Shown here in pieces: positions 9,545 to 18,924 of a stretch of 64,000 nt of DNA. The position numbers and the translations under genes were made by a program. Source of the DNA: JAAYUJ01 sp963698165 (GTDB lineage: Bacteria; Desulfobacterota; Syntrophobacteria; Syntrophobacterales; Syntrophobacteraceae); contig CAVOPT010000018.1 of the NCBI GenBank assembly GCA_963698165.1, positions 130,654 through 194,653 on the forward strand. Reading direction: 5' to 3'. Numbering within the stretch: the stretch's first letter is position 1; each line of letters begins with the position of its first letter. The notes beneath the pieces are model-generated. The model was given only the letters and a program-made list of their open reading frames with translations. It was not told the DNA's origin and made no database searches.

Positions 9545-10597
9545 CTAACGGTCGAATTGAGAGACGCCTTCTAACACGGTGAGGGCAGGCAGAATTGTCA
9601 TGCCCGCTAAGCGTTCGGTTCGATTTTCCCTATCGTTTACTACATCGCGGATGCGAATTTCCTGAACCTGCTTCGCAAAGCGAGTACGGATATGCGCATA
9701 AATTTCAGGGTCTGTCTCCCCCGAGTCTCCCACCAGAATGAAGTTTCTTGCGGGGAATTTTTCCATAATCTCGCTTATCTGAGAAACTTTTTGTTCAAAA
9801 GTCGCATCGCCCCCAGCAAGTTCCCTGAGATCTTTCCATGTGTCTAAACTCAGTAAATTCTTTCTGATGTTCTTCATGTGAAAGGTTCCCTCCGGGAAAC
9901 CTCCTTTTGGCCCCAGGAGAAAGCTTGCCAGCGGTTTAAACAATTGCCAGGGACCTCCGGAAACATAATGGAAAGAGGCGCCACCCAGGCCTTGATACAT
10001 CTCCGCCATGTGCGGCGAGGCCATAAAATCCCGGAAAAAGGTATTTCTCACGACAATTTTAGTGCTAGCCGGAATTTCCGTTATCTTGATAGTATCGTCG
10101 ATGTCTGAGATCACTGACAGTCCTTGAGGGCTGAGGAGTCTGACCCGCCCGGTTCCCGTATGGCCTTGTGAAACGGCGCGAAAAGTCAGCCAGCCAAACC
10201 GGGAGTTCTGCCGCTTCAACAAAGTGTCAGCTTTGGCAATTGACAGAGTAATAAAACCCTCTATGAGTCCGTTCAGATCAGACCGGGGGAACCCTCCTCC
10301 TTCCTCTTGCAGTTGGTATTCCTCAGTTTCCGGATCACTATCAAAGGCAAACCTCACCTCCTCATCAGATTCATCGTCGGCTACAAGCTCCGCCATCCGT
10401 GATCGAAAGTTGTCTATTTCCTTGCTGGGCAGATCTCCGAGACTTGCCGCCAAGCCGGTGATCAAACTTTCCATCACTGCCCGGTTCTCATGGACCCAGA
10501 TGCGGAGAGGAATAACCCAGTGATGATCTTGATGATAGCCATAAGTGGGGTAGAAAGTCACCTGTTCTTCATCCGAACCAAATAACCAGTTCTTCAT
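9545..10597 (-). CDS. App1-type phosphatidate phosphatase (DUF2183)
   Basis: The catalytic half is a HAD-like domain with the DxDxT motif as VISDIDDTIKITEI, a serine/glycine loop VSGGPWQLFKPL, and the acidic pair in LVGDSGETDPEIY. This set is characteristic of the App1/DUF2183 family, whose yeast member removes phosphate from phosphatidic acid. The first ~180 residues are a conserved but uncharacterised N-terminal region (FYPTYGYHQDHHW near the start). There is no signal peptide, so it should act in the cytoplasm or at the inner membrane face. It stands alone. In bacteria the true substrate of this family is not settled, so lipid dephosphorylation is an inference. Confidence 0.85.
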   Translation of the reverse strand: MKNWLFGSDEEQVTFYPTYGYHQDHHWVIPLRIWVHENRAVMESLITGLAASLGDLPSKEIDNFRSRMAELVADDESDEEVRFAFDSDPETEEYQLQEEGGGFPRSDLNGLIEGFITLSIAKADTLLKRQNSRFGWLTFRAVSQGHTGTGRVRLLSPQGLSVISDIDDTIKITEIPASTKIVVRNTFFRDFMASPHMAEMYQGLGGASFHYVSGGPWQLFKPLASFLLGPKGGFPEGTFHMKNIRKNLLSLDTWKDLRELAGGDATFEQKVSQISEIMEKFPARNFILVGDSGETDPEIYAHIRTRFAKQVQEIRIRDVVNDRENRTERLAGMTILPALTVLEGVSQFDR

Positions 10598-11089
10598 GGC
10601 ACCTCCCCTGCATTTAGCTGATCTTTACGTCTGGAGAAGCTCAGTTCAAAACCCCAGAGACCACCGCGGTTCACCCTGAACCAGGCGTAACCCCGCCTTA
10701 AATAAACATATTATTCTGTCAAGCGGAACACGGCCTATACCGGCCACCTTCACAGTGCTTTGTCCTTGTGTTTCAACTCGTCGGGCCCCAGAGACTGATG
10801 GCAGAATCTCCCTGAATTACCGCGAGGTGATAAGAAATCGCTTTTCGATCATTTTAGACTACCACATCACGTGGGGGGATCTTCAATGCTTATGTGTAAA
10901 GATTTTGGGCAATTGGTGACAAAAGATGTCACTGGATGTGGTTGCGAGGTGGTTGAGTAATGCTGAAATCGGTTGGAATAGTGTTCGGGCACCTTCCCTT
11001 GCTTCCAGAGGCCTTGCCGGAGGGTCTTTACCCGGATTTGAGGGCAGACTGCTCCTGTGGTGGCCGGTGGGGTCTGTCTCCGGCGTTGA
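10598..11089. other. intergenic, transposon-end debris on the right
   Basis: No gene. The part from about 11030 resembles, in the opposite orientation, a stretch at 46169-46245 (both contain ACTTCAACGC.GGAGACA and AGGAGCAGT.TGCCCT). Here it directly follows the end of an IS91-type transposase remnant, so it is probably that element's terminal non-coding region. Confidence 0.5.
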
Positions 11090-11346
11090 AGTATAATGGT
11101 GGATTATGACGGACTCTTCATACCCGGGCCAGCCATCGTCAAAATCATCGAGGACAACTGGCCCATCTGCAGGTACTTTCGTTTTTGTCTCATGAGGATC
11201 CAGATGCTGCTTCCACAACCCCAATGGCGGAGAACGCGTTCTATCACTTCGGGTTCATCAATCAAGCTGATGATTTTCATCTCGTTGCCACATCGAGGGC
11301 AAGTCAAAGAATACCCCAGATCTTTCTCACGAATTCTCTGCTGGTT
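11090..11346 (-). pseudogene. IS91-type transposase, C-terminal remnant
   Basis: Minus-strand translation gives LTCPRCGNEMKIISLIDEPE, then VIERVLRHW, then after a one-base shift GLWKQHLDP and DDGWPGYEESVIIHH. The zinc-knuckle CPRCG.MK.I..I.....VI..IL.HLGLW is the usual end of IS91/IS801-like rolling-circle transposases. The catalytic tyrosine region is gone. Related remnants lie at 18.2 kb and 40.6 kb. Confidence 0.7.
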
Positions 11347-11736
11347 AAGGTACTCCCTGGCATTGAAGTGTTACATGCTGCATCGATGAAACGCAACGTT
11401 TCTGTTGCATGCAACAGTTCCCAGATCCAAATCTATAAGCTTCGACGAAACATGTCCTAGTGTAACTATTTATATATATGTATAAAATTGAAGTGGCGAC
11501 GTTTCTCAACCAGCATGGCATAGCGCTTGCCTATGTTTGTTGTTCGTTTAGCTCATTAGTTAATGGAATAGGTCCCCGCCTGGTTTCTCTCTCAACGGGG
11601 ACAACAGGCCTCCTGCGAGGTCCGAAATGCTGGCGGATATGCTCAGTCCGGGCATCAGTAGCCAGTTTCCAAATGAATGCAAGTGAGGTCAGGGGGCAAT
11701 CTGCTTTCCAGTCCAACCTAGAGAGGTGGTGATCAT

Positions 11737-11820
11737 ATGGAAACCATCCTGATAATACTCTTGTTGCTTGTGCTTTTCGGCGGTGGCGGAGGATACTGGT
11801 GGTCGAGGCGGGGCCTTTAG
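11737..11820 (+). CDS. 27-residue glycine-rich membrane peptide
   Basis: The translation is METILIILLLLVLFGGGGGY followed by WWSRRGL and a stop. A single hydrophobic helix, a run of five glycines and a basic tail are the hallmarks of tiny membrane peptides annotated in many proteobacteria. AGAGG lies in the right range upstream of the ATG. It directly precedes the PRC-barrel gene (28 bases) and may share a transcript with it. The role is unknown; the conserved look and ribosome site argue it is real. Confidence 0.7.
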   Translation: METILIILLLLVLFGGGGGYWWSRRGL

Positions 11821-11848
11821 GCCCCCATAGGCACCCAGATCCGGGGCG

Positions 11849-12169
11849 GTGGTCAATCGCCAGGATGAGAAGATGGGCAAGATCCACGAACTGGCGATCG
11901 ACACCGGAGATTGGCGCCTGGTTTACGTGGTGCTCTACTTCGGCACCTTCAGGGGCATGGGGAACAAGCTGTTTGCCATGCCTTGGAAGGTCTTCGAATT
12001 CCACGCAACTGAGCACAAGCTCATCCTCAACGTGGACAGGGAGAAGCTGAAGACCGCTCCCGGGTTTCAGAAGGACGATGACTGGCCCGATTTCTCGGAC
12101 ACACTTTTGATAAGGCCAGGCCCAGAGGGGATAGGTCGTTGCTATCACATAGGAGGTCGAAGATTATGA
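11849..12169 (+). CDS. PRC-barrel domain protein
   Basis: VVNRQDEKMGKIHELAIDT, LVYVVLYFGTFRGMGNKLFA, MPWKVFEF and LKTAPGFQKDDDWPDF follow the PRC-barrel consensus (V.N..GE.LGKI.DL..D, Y.VL..GG..G.G.KLFAVPW, L..APGF.KD.WPD). Such domains bind RNA or polypeptides or act as membrane-associated stress modules. The product begins almost at the first conserved strand, so the usual N-terminal 10-15 residues are absent and the GTG start at 11849 is tentative. The stop overlaps the start of the next tiny gene (ATGA), indicating coupled translation. Confidence 0.75.
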   Translation: MVNRQDEKMGKIHELAIDTGDWRLVYVVLYFGTFRGMGNKLFAMPWKVFEFHATEHKLILNVDREKLKTAPGFQKDDDWPDFSDTLLIRPGPEGIGRCYHIGGRRL

Positions 12170-12267
12170 GCCAAGGAAAAGAGGGTATGTATCTCGGCTA
12201 TATGGTTGCGGCAGGTTGTTCTCTATGGTTACTGTTCATCGCTTTCCTGTGGCAGCATTTCTTGTAA
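12166..12267 (+). CDS. 33-residue membrane peptide
   Basis: A perfect AGGAGG lies ten bases before the ATG, which overlaps the stop of the PRC-barrel gene. The peptide starts MSQGKEGMYLGYMVAAGCS and continues as one hydrophobic helix (LWLLFIAFLW) to a QHFL tail. It is too short for most gene finders. A single-pass inner-membrane peptide co-expressed with the PRC-barrel protein is the best reading. Confidence 0.65.
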   Translation: MSQGKEGMYLGYMVAAGCSLWLLFIAFLWQHFL

Positions 12268-12384
12268 AAGTATCTTTAAAGTCCGGACGGAGACAAAGAA
12301 CGTGCTCCTGAAGAGGAAATTCACCCTGCTCCTTATCACTGCTCAGCAATTCCCGCTGAAGGAGCGAGGGCCGATGGCCTTGGA

Positions 12385-13950
12385 TCAGATCGAGCCCCAT
12401 GGAGCATGAAGCAGGGGGTAAGACAGCCAACTGAGGCTCCATTCCAGGTCCGGCTTGAAGGATTTGGGCACTAGGGAAGCACTACACGACCCGTTGAGGC
12501 AAGAGGCCTCCATTGAGACCACGTGCATGGTCAATGCGAGATCGGATGCAGGGATTGAGTCGTAGGGGCGATGCGCCGGATCCGACCTATGATGTGTCCA
12601 GGAGGAACCGGCAAGACAACAAGGAATCACTCGATAGAGCATCTCCATGGATTCGACAGCAATGAGGTGAAAGACTCCCCGGATCTTTTCCCAGAGGTCT
12701 CGCTTGCAGCCGGCCTTCTTCCATGCCGCTCGAAAGAGAGGACACGACATCTGCTGTATTTGATCCGTCAAGAAAGCGAGGAACATGAGCATCACAAAGA
12801 CCATGCTCAGGTTTTTCCTGCCCAGTCCGTAGTTGTGCTCGAAGTGGTATCCCTGGTTCTTGAGGGTGTTGAAGGTCTCGTTCTCCACCTTCCACCTGGC
12901 GCGGCCTGCGCGCATGATGGGGTAAACGTTTTCACGGGTGAGGGTGAAGTCCGTAACCCAGCAGAAGTGTTGTGTGCCGCTGGGGCTCTCTTCCCAGTAC
13001 TCCAGGACATTGACCAAAAGATCCCGGTTGGACGCATTGAGGGGCACAGAGTTCACAAACCGAAAGAAATGGCGCACCTTGGGGTCTTTGGGATCCGGGA
13101 TATCGTGTTCAACGGCATCGCCTTTTTCGACGGCCTCGTTGAGACATGCGGAAAGGTAGGCGTGATCTCTCTCCTTGAGTCCGAGGATATAGTGGAATCG
13201 GTGCTCGATGAGGTCTCTGATGTGGGGAGCATTGGGACTGAGGCCGTCCTCGGTCATGATGGCCTTGAGGTGAGGATGCTCTTTTCTGAATTTGGCGAGC
13301 CATCGTCTGCAGGCGTTGCGCTCACAGTCGTTCTTGTTGTCCCCGTCATGGTTGAAGATGGGCTCGGGAGGCAAAGCGATGACTTCCCTGCGCTCCGGGT
13401 GGACGATGACCGCTGCATAGGTCTGAAGGCTGTAGGTGGTCTTGCCCGTCTTGGAGGATGTCTTCTTGAGACAAGCGGGAGAAGAGAGGTTTTCGGAGAC
13501 AAAGTGGGTTGTCCCGTCGCCGGAGATCAGAACGCACTCTTCCATGTAGACCATATCCTCGAGAAGCTTGCCTCGCTGGGCTCTGCGGAAGATTTCCGTG
13601 AAGGCGGGGCGCAGAGAGTCCGGCTCGACGGGATCGAGGCGTTTGCGTATCTGGGTGTCGCAGGGGGCCTGTTCTATGCCGTAGATGGACTTGAGATTGT
13701 GGTCCTCGGCTGCCCTTCGCCGGTCGAATGCCAGGAGGCTCGGGTCCTTGAGGGAAAACATGGCGTAGCCCGACATGAGGCAGTCCGTCATGGGGATTTG
13801 GGATGTCCCATTGCCCGTTTCAGCCACTTTCTCGAAGGACTTGCGAACGGCTCCGTGGAGGGCGTCTGCGCTCAGGTGCTTGCGCACCCTGATCTGTTCG
13901 AGCTCGCGCTGGGCTGCTCTCTGTTGTCGTTGCAACTGTCTCCTGTTCAC
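12385..13950 (-). CDS. DDE transposase (IS4-like superfamily)
   Basis: This 521-residue protein has the layout of a DDE transposase: an N-terminal region ending in RKRLDPVEPDSLRPAF, a first Asp in LISGDGTTHF, a second Asp in AIMTEDGLSPNAPHI, and a Glu in RARWKVENETFNTLKNQGY with the helix that follows (HFEHNYGLG). It is the only complete transposase in the window. The last ~60 residues (after SSWTHHRSD) do not look conserved and may be read-through into flanking DNA. I could not fix the ends of the element or its inverted repeats by eye. The exact IS family is not certain. Confidence 0.8.
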   Translation of the reverse strand: MNRRQLQRQQRAAQRELEQIRVRKHLSADALHGAVRKSFEKVAETGNGTSQIPMTDCLMSGYAMFSLKDPSLLAFDRRRAAEDHNLKSIYGIEQAPCDTQIRKRLDPVEPDSLRPAFTEIFRRAQRGKLLEDMVYMEECVLISGDGTTHFVSENLSSPACLKKTSSKTGKTTYSLQTYAAVIVHPERREVIALPPEPIFNHDGDNKNDCERNACRRWLAKFRKEHPHLKAIMTEDGLSPNAPHIRDLIEHRFHYILGLKERDHAYLSACLNEAVEKGDAVEHDIPDPKDPKVRHFFRFVNSVPLNASNRDLLVNVLEYWEESPSGTQHFCWVTDFTLTRENVYPIMRAGRARWKVENETFNTLKNQGYHFEHNYGLGRKNLSMVFVMLMFLAFLTDQIQQMSCPLFRAAWKKAGCKRDLWEKIRGVFHLIAVESMEMLYRVIPCCLAGSSWTHHRSDPAHRPYDSIPASDLALTMHVVSMEASCLNGSCSASLVPKSFKPDLEWSLSWLSYPLLHAPWGSI

Positions 13951-14134
13951 GGAGACTCAGCATACGCAACTCGTGCGGGCTTGGCCAGCGAAAAGTGAAT
14001 TTGAGCGAAAAAATGTTTTAGGCTCGAGCAGACACCCCGGTGATTCGGAAGTGGCGTTTACGAAAACTCCAATTAAACCCCTTGGCCCTGAGCCACTTTC
14101 CAGGGGGTGCGGGAATTGCTGCAGGAGATGCAAC

Positions 14135-14338
14135 ATGTCCATAGCCAAGATTTCAGAAATCAGTGCGACGTCGACCAAGAGTTTCGAGGACGCGATCCAG
14201 CAAGGGATTACGCGCGCGACCAAGACCCTACGGAACATCAGAAGCGCTTGGATCAAGGAGCAGCACGTCCGCGTCGAGAACGGACGTCCGTCAGAGTACC
14301 AGGTGAACATGATGGTGACGTTCGTGCTCGAGGATTAG
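14135..14338 (+). CDS. dodecin-like flavin-binding protein
   Basis: The 67-residue product reads MSIAKISEISATSTKSFEDA, then IQQGITRATKTLRNIRSAW and EYQVNMMVTFVLED. This is the full dodecin pattern: strand, SFEDAI helix with the A..RA.KTLRNI motif, and a three-strand sheet. Dodecins form hollow dodecamers that store riboflavin or FMN stacked on a Trp; here the Trp (RSAWIKEQ) is in the expected place. AGGAG precedes the ATG by nine bases. It sits alone beside the transposase. Confidence 0.88.
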   Translation: MSIAKISEISATSTKSFEDAIQQGITRATKTLRNIRSAWIKEQHVRVENGRPSEYQVNMMVTFVLED

Positions 14339-14525
14339 ACTGTATCGGCCGGTTGCCGCAAAGCGCTCTCGCCCACCGGCCGCGCCCCCAGATCGAGGAG
14401 CCTGTGCCGCGTTGAGAATCGAAAATCCTTCCCACGTCCTGGAGATGTGCAGAAATCACACAATTATCCGTTGGGCGGACAGTTATCGATGTAACCCAAT
14501 GACGTGAGAGGGGAGCGGATTAGCG

Positions 14526-14924
14526 ATGGGTGCCTTTCAGGATGAGGCAAAGAATGAAGTTTGGAAAACGGTGAGAGAGCTGAACGATGCATGGACCAAA
14601 GGCAATCCGGAGGAGTTGAAGAATTTCTTTCATGCGGAAATGGTTGCCATAACTCCGACAGATAAAAACCGACGTGAAGGCCGCGATGCTTGCGTTGCGG
14701 ACTGGGTTGAATTTGCGAAGGTGGCAAAGATCCACAGTTGGAAGGAAATAGACCCGAAGGTTCAGATTTATGGAAATACTGCGGTCGTGACGTATTATTT
14801 TGAAATTTCATTTGAGAGGGGCGGGCAAACGATAGATTTTGCTGGGCGCGATATGTACGTATTCGTCAAGGAGGGCAGCCGGTGGTGGGCGGTTGCGGAC
14901 CATTTTTCACCGAATCCGAACTAA
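14526..14924 (+). CDS. SnoaL/DUF4440-like protein
   Basis: The 132-residue product follows the cone-shaped NTF2-like fold: an N-terminal helix pair (WKTVRELNDAWTKGNPEEL), then FFHAEMVAITP, a helix around RDACVADWVEFAKV, and alternating strands ending RWWAVADHFSPNPN. DUF4440/SnoaL proteins act as small ligand-binding or isomerase-like enzymes; no substrate can be named. A purine-rich GAGAGGGGAGC lies about ten bases upstream of the ATG. No operon partner. Confidence 0.8.
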   Translation: MGAFQDEAKNEVWKTVRELNDAWTKGNPEELKNFFHAEMVAITPTDKNRREGRDACVADWVEFAKVAKIHSWKEIDPKVQIYGNTAVVTYYFEISFERGGQTIDFAGRDMYVFVKEGSRWWAVADHFSPNPN

Positions 14925-15226
14925 GCTGCCCAACTACGGCGTAAGGTGGCTCAGGGTTACAAACTTGACAGATAGTAGCAAGATTCCTACGGAAATGGGA
15001 ATACATTGTGCGCGAATGTATTCCATTCATATCGGCTGGAAGCATGATGTGCAGGGATTGGACTTTCATCAAACGTTTGCTTTGGGTCAATAGGTTTGAC
15101 TATTTTGAGCCCTACAATTCCCTTTCCCATGTACAAAGAGTGTCTGACTCTCGACGGTTGAGAGTTTATTCTCTGTCGCTTCACTGAACAGGAACTGAAC
15201 GTGAACACAAAATGGAGGAACAGAAC

Positions 15227-15694
15227 ATGAAGAAATTTACTTCCCTTTTGGTATTTGCAGCATTTGCCCTGAGTGTGGGGCTGTTTTTCGGTTGCAGTGA
15301 GCAGAAAGAGCCCCCAAAAACCACGACGACTGCTCCGGGCGCCGTTGCTCCGGGTGAAGTGAAAAAGGAAGCCAAGGAAGCGGTGGATAAGGCGGCTGCA
15401 CTCGTAAAGCAGCAAAAGGAAGAGTACGAAAAGAAACTGCAGACTGCCTTGGATGATTATAAGAAAAAAATTGGAGAGTTAGACGCTAAGGCTGCAACCA
15501 TCAAAGAGGAATCCAAGGCACAGTTCGCTAAAGAGATGGAAAAGCTGAAAGCACAAGAGCAGGAATTGGCGAAGAAATTGACCGCCCTCAAATCAGACAC
15601 GGGGGCAGCTTGGGAAAACATAAAGACTGGTCTGGATAATTCATTGAATGAATTGAACAAATCCTATGATCAGGCTGCTTCTCATTTCAAATAA
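15227..15694 (+). CDS. coiled-coil lipoprotein
   Basis: A lipobox LFFGCSEQ ends the signal peptide (Cys about residue 23). A Pro/Thr linker follows, then ~110 residues of highly charged alpha-helix in heptads (EEYEKKLQTALDDYKKKI, AKEMEKLKAQEQELAKKL), and a short helical tail. It is probably tethered in the periplasm and elongated, like stress-related coiled-coil lipoproteins. The start at 15227 is preferred over the in-frame ATG at 15212, because GGAGG lies eight bases before it. An inverted CCCCC/GGGGG pair follows the stop without a T-run. Confidence 0.8.
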   Translation: MKKFTSLLVFAAFALSVGLFFGCSEQKEPPKTTTTAPGAVAPGEVKKEAKEAVDKAAALVKQQKEEYEKKLQTALDDYKKKIGELDAKAATIKEESKAQFAKEMEKLKAQEQELAKKLTALKSDTGAAWENIKTGLDNSLNELNKSYDQAASHFK

Positions 15695-16011
15695 CCCCCA
15701 TGACACGAGGGGGCCCAGCAAACCATGAAATGACGATCTCCTGGGAAAGCGGCATCTTGCCGCGATGGTCGCAGCCGAAAGCAACTCTTACAGGCCCTTT
15801 CGTATAAGAATCATTTGAATGGTTCAGTGAATGCGAACCGCTTTTATCCAGATGCACATGAATATCTCGTTCCGGGAGTTCGAGAAAAGGTCGGGCACTC
15901 CCCCCCTGTGTCAGGATAACTGTCGCATGTAGGGAATGCTCCATGCATACAATTGCCCTCGGGGTACTTGGGGAATTACTCTTTCAAAAGCGATTGATAA
16001 CTTACAGATAT

Positions 16012-16114
16012 CTCTCCTCTGTGCGTATCACTGGGGATCCCGCAAGCACTTTCCATATTCGGATCATTCTGCGTTGCGCGACACCCCTGCCTTGAGGTTC
16101 GCCACGTTGGCAAG
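16012..16114 (+). repeat. dispersed intergenic repeat, copy 4 (full length)
   Basis: Runs from CTCTCCTCTGTGCGTATCAC to GTTGGCAAG. It is almost identical to the copy at 9232 through its 5' three quarters and diverges towards the 3' end. Confidence 0.9.
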
Positions 16115-16317
16115 ATGCTGCAACTATCCATCGCATGCGCCGACAATCTCCCGAACTGTAAGGACGACAGAGAATACGCTCTCAAAGCTCTCAGGTTCCA
16201 AGTTACTTGGAGGTGACACTCAATGTCGCACAGCTTGACAGTACATCAACCGCTGGTTAGCCTCTTTGCGGAGGTAATTTTCGAACATCACATTTGTATT
16301 TGAATTGGAGGTTGAAG

Positions 16318-17538
16318 ATGATGAGAAAGATACTATTGGTTGCCATCGGTCTTATCCTAATCGCCCATCCCGCCATGGCAGCAAGTCACGAGAAGAACAA
16401 AGATATCGTTGACACCGCGATAGGTGCAGGTTCCTTCAAGACGCTTGTGACAGCCCTAAAGGCTGCCGGCTTGGTCGAGACGCTGAAAGGCCCTGGGCCA
16501 TTCACAGTTTTTGCGCCCACGGATGAAGCGTTCGCCAAGGTCGGCAAGAATGCGATCGCCGACTTGCTCAAGCCGTTGAACAAGGAGAAACTGCGCACCG
16601 TGCTGCTGTATCATGTGGTGCTGGGCAAGGTCAGTGCGCAGCAGGCCTTCGGTCTCACGGTGGCCGACACGGCCAGCGGGCAGCGGCTGGAGGTGTCGCG
16701 GCGCGACGGCCAGTTGCGGGTGGACGAGTCCAACGTGGTGGCGACGGACATCACCGCCAGCAACGGCGTAATCCACGTGATCGACCGCGTGTTGGTCCCC
16801 AGCGACAAGACGCTGGTTCAGACGGCCGTTGAGGCCAACTTCAAGACGCTGGTGGCGGCGATGAAGGCTGCCGGGCTCGTCGAAGCACTCAGCGGGTCGG
16901 GGTCATTCACGGTGCTTGCACCCACGGACGAGGCCTTCGCCAAGCTGGGCAAGGAGATGATCGCGCAGCTGCTGCTGCCGGAAAACAAGGAGCAGCTGGC
17001 GACGATCCTGAAACTGCACGTGATCCCCGGACGCGTGTTTGCCGACACCGCGGCCAAAGGCGACGCCGCGACCACGCTGGCCGGCGAGCCGTTGACGTTC
17101 GCGCTCAAGGACGGGCGGCTTACGGTGGCCGGTGCGATGGTGAGCAAGACCGACATCGATGCCAGCAACGGCGTGATCCACGTGATCGACACTGTGCTGC
17201 TGCCCCAGGCCGTGAATCTCAAGGCGGGATCCGCGGCCCACGAATCGGGCGCAATGGCGGCCGGCGCGATGAGCGAGACCTCGCCGAACATGCTCATCGA
17301 GCTGGCCATCAGCCGCGGCGTGCCGATCTTTAACCGCGGCGAGTACGAGGGCTGCGCGGCGATCTACGAGGTGACGGTGCGGGCGCTGCTGGGCATGCAG
17401 GGCGTGGGCCAGCCGACCAAGGTGCGCCTCCGCAAAGCGATCGGCGAGGCCGAATCGATCAAGGCCCCGGCGAAGAGGGCCTGGGCGCTGCGCCGGGGGC
17501 TTGACGAAGCGCTGCAGATGATGCCGGCGGCGAACTGA
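16318..17538 (+). CDS. secreted protein with two fasciclin (FAS1) domains
   Basis: After a signal peptide ending HPAMAAS come two FAS1 domains (about residues 30-165 and 168-300). Each has the H1 box GPFTVFAPTDEAFAK or GSFTVLAPTDEAFAK and the H2 region with SNGVIHVIDRVLVP or SNGVIHVIDTVLLP. A C-terminal segment of ~95 residues (MLIELAISRGVPIFNRGEY onward) is helical and not FAS1. FAS1 proteins mediate adhesion in the cell envelope. GGAGG lies six bases before the ATG. The first ~45 codons have ordinary composition, while the rest becomes strongly GC-rich, so the gene may be a fusion of a local signal sequence with imported domains. Confidence 0.88.
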   Translation: MMRKILLVAIGLILIAHPAMAASHEKNKDIVDTAIGAGSFKTLVTALKAAGLVETLKGPGPFTVFAPTDEAFAKVGKNAIADLLKPLNKEKLRTVLLYHVVLGKVSAQQAFGLTVADTASGQRLEVSRRDGQLRVDESNVVATDITASNGVIHVIDRVLVPSDKTLVQTAVEANFKTLVAAMKAAGLVEALSGSGSFTVLAPTDEAFAKLGKEMIAQLLLPENKEQLATILKLHVIPGRVFADTAAKGDAATTLAGEPLTFALKDGRLTVAGAMVSKTDIDASNGVIHVIDTVLLPQAVNLKAGSAAHESGAMAAGAMSETSPNMLIELAISRGVPIFNRGEYEGCAAIYEVTVRALLGMQGVGQPTKVRLRKAIGEAESIKAPAKRAWALRRGLDEALQMMPAAN

Positions 17539-17572
17539 CGCGCGAGATGATCCACAACTTGCATGAGTGCAG

Positions 17573-17610
17573 ACGGGCTGGAGGCGTGAGTGCCGACAGC
17601 CCGTTTTCCT
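17573..17610 (+). terminator. rho-independent terminator of the fasciclin gene
   Basis: ACGGGCT pairs with AGCCCGT across an 18-base loop and is followed by TTTCCTTT. It sits 35 bases after the stop codon. Confidence 0.65.
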
Positions 17611-17677
17611 TTGCGCGTTGCGGTGTGCTGCCCCTTAAGCCGATCAAGTCTTCCTCATTTCCGCCACTTCCTCCCGG

Positions 17678-17980
17678 CTAAAGGGCGTCGCAACGCCACC
17701 TCCTACGCAGTACCTCAACCTTCATGGTCAATTCGCCTGTATGCTCCTTCTCAGCTTTCAGTTCCTCCATAAAGGGATCGACGTCACGCTTTTCCAGTGC
17801 ACGCTCCATCCCTGCCAGAGCTTGGTTTCTCCGTACCTCCAATCGGCATATCTCCACACCCGGTTCCCCACTCATCGCATCCAAAGGCTTCCCCTGCAAC
17901 AGCCGAAGCACCGTGTCTCTCTTGCGACGCGAACTCCAATTTTTGTTCGGACCCAAGGGCCCCAGTTTCTCCGGTCCCAT
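17678..17980 (-). pseudogene. IS3-type transposase OrfA remnant
   Basis: The frame encodes NWSSRRKRDTVLRLLQGKPL and EVRRNQALAGMERALEKRD, then EELKAEKEHTGELTMKVEVL. This is the helix-turn-helix plus leucine-zipper layout of the short first protein of IS3-family elements. The second frame with the catalytic DDE is absent on either side, so only OrfA or most of it remains. Confidence 0.65.
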
Positions 17981-18060
17981 CGCTCATCCTCCTCGGCTCA
18001 CAGATTACTATGAATCCGTGCCCAGGAAATCGGGTCCGGTATACTTCATTGCATCATAAC

Positions 18061-18158
18061 TCTCCTGTACGTATCACCAGGGTCCCCATCACCAGTCTTC
18101 CATATGCAGATCATTTTGCGTTTTGCACCGCCCTGATCCTTGGACTCACCACGGCATC
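18061..18158 (+). repeat. dispersed intergenic repeat, copy 5
   Basis: Contains TCTCCTGTACGTATCACCAG, then CATATGCAGATCATTTTGCG and CCTGATCCTTGGACTCACC. GATCA and TGATC flank the central stretch and can pair. It ends just before an IS91 remnant. Confidence 0.85.
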
Positions 18159-18180
18159 CAGGTCTTTCCACAGCGGGCGG

Positions 18181-18496
18181 TGATCAACGACAATCATTTC
18201 TCCCGCCCGACGAATTCATCCGTCGCTACCTCCAGCATGTCCTTCCCAAGGAATTCCACAAGGTGCGTTTCTATGGCCTCCTCGCTCCGGCCAGTCGCTT
18301 CCTGTTCCGTTCGGCCAGGTTCGTCCCTCCGAAGGGAGATGAGCTCACGACCGAGGATCTCATATACGCTGGCGCCCCTCCCATGCCCGCAAGAGAAGAG
18401 CTCCCCATCTGCCCCCATTGCGAAAGCCCCAATTGCGATGTCGGCCGCTTCATCCTGATTCCGCGCCTTCTTCCTGGGGCAAAAAGACCCTCATGA
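18181..18496 (+). pseudogene. IS91-type transposase fragment
   Basis: The frame reads LPPDEFIRRYLQHVLPKEFH then KVRFYGLLAPASRFLF and a cysteine pair in LPICPHCESPNC. L...EFIRRFL.HVLP.GF..IR.YGL is a hallmark of IS91-family transposases just after the catalytic tyrosine region, followed by the zinc knuckle. The N-terminal two thirds is missing and the upstream side is occupied by the dispersed repeat. Confidence 0.65.
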
Positions 18497-18924
18497 AACC
18501 AAGGATCCTGCCCACAAATGCCTGCATTGCCCTTTTGGCCTCCGGCACCTCCTCCAGACCCATAAGGACCTTTGGGATCCTAGCAGGCGCGCCGCCTGAC
18601 CAAGAGGCCTCCAAGGGCCCCGCCTGGAAAGACCAGAATCATCATTGTCCCGCCCCACCAAGCCTCCATTCCCGCCTTGTATTTGCTGTTCCGCTGCTCC
18701 ATAATGATGCCAACGGACCGCTGACTCCAGGGCACTTCGCTTGCCAGGGCTGCTGGTCGTAAAGAGACGTCACTTCCACTTTGTCCAGACGCGATTCTTC
18801 TCCTTGCCGGGGCGTGAAGCTCGAGACTGTAACCGTTCGGATTTTTCCCATGGAGTGGTGGTGGTTATCCATAATTCCTTTTGGGACTTATCAAGACGAA
18901 TGTGAGCAAGACTGACATCAAGAG
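18497..18924. other. intergenic upstream of the cyclase gene
   Basis: No gene seen. The stretch continues decayed transposon sequence and then the leader of the cyclase gene. I see no clear ribosome site before its ATG at 18925. Confidence 0.5.

Noticed and set aside
12571..13998. 475-codon frame opposite the transposase
   Set aside because: Antisense shadow of the DDE transposase, which has its catalytic residues and the usual layout.
15687..15944. minus-strand frame with VRVAFGCDHRG
   Set aside because: Briefly like the start of RpiB, but the rest does not follow that family and it overlaps an inverted repeat.
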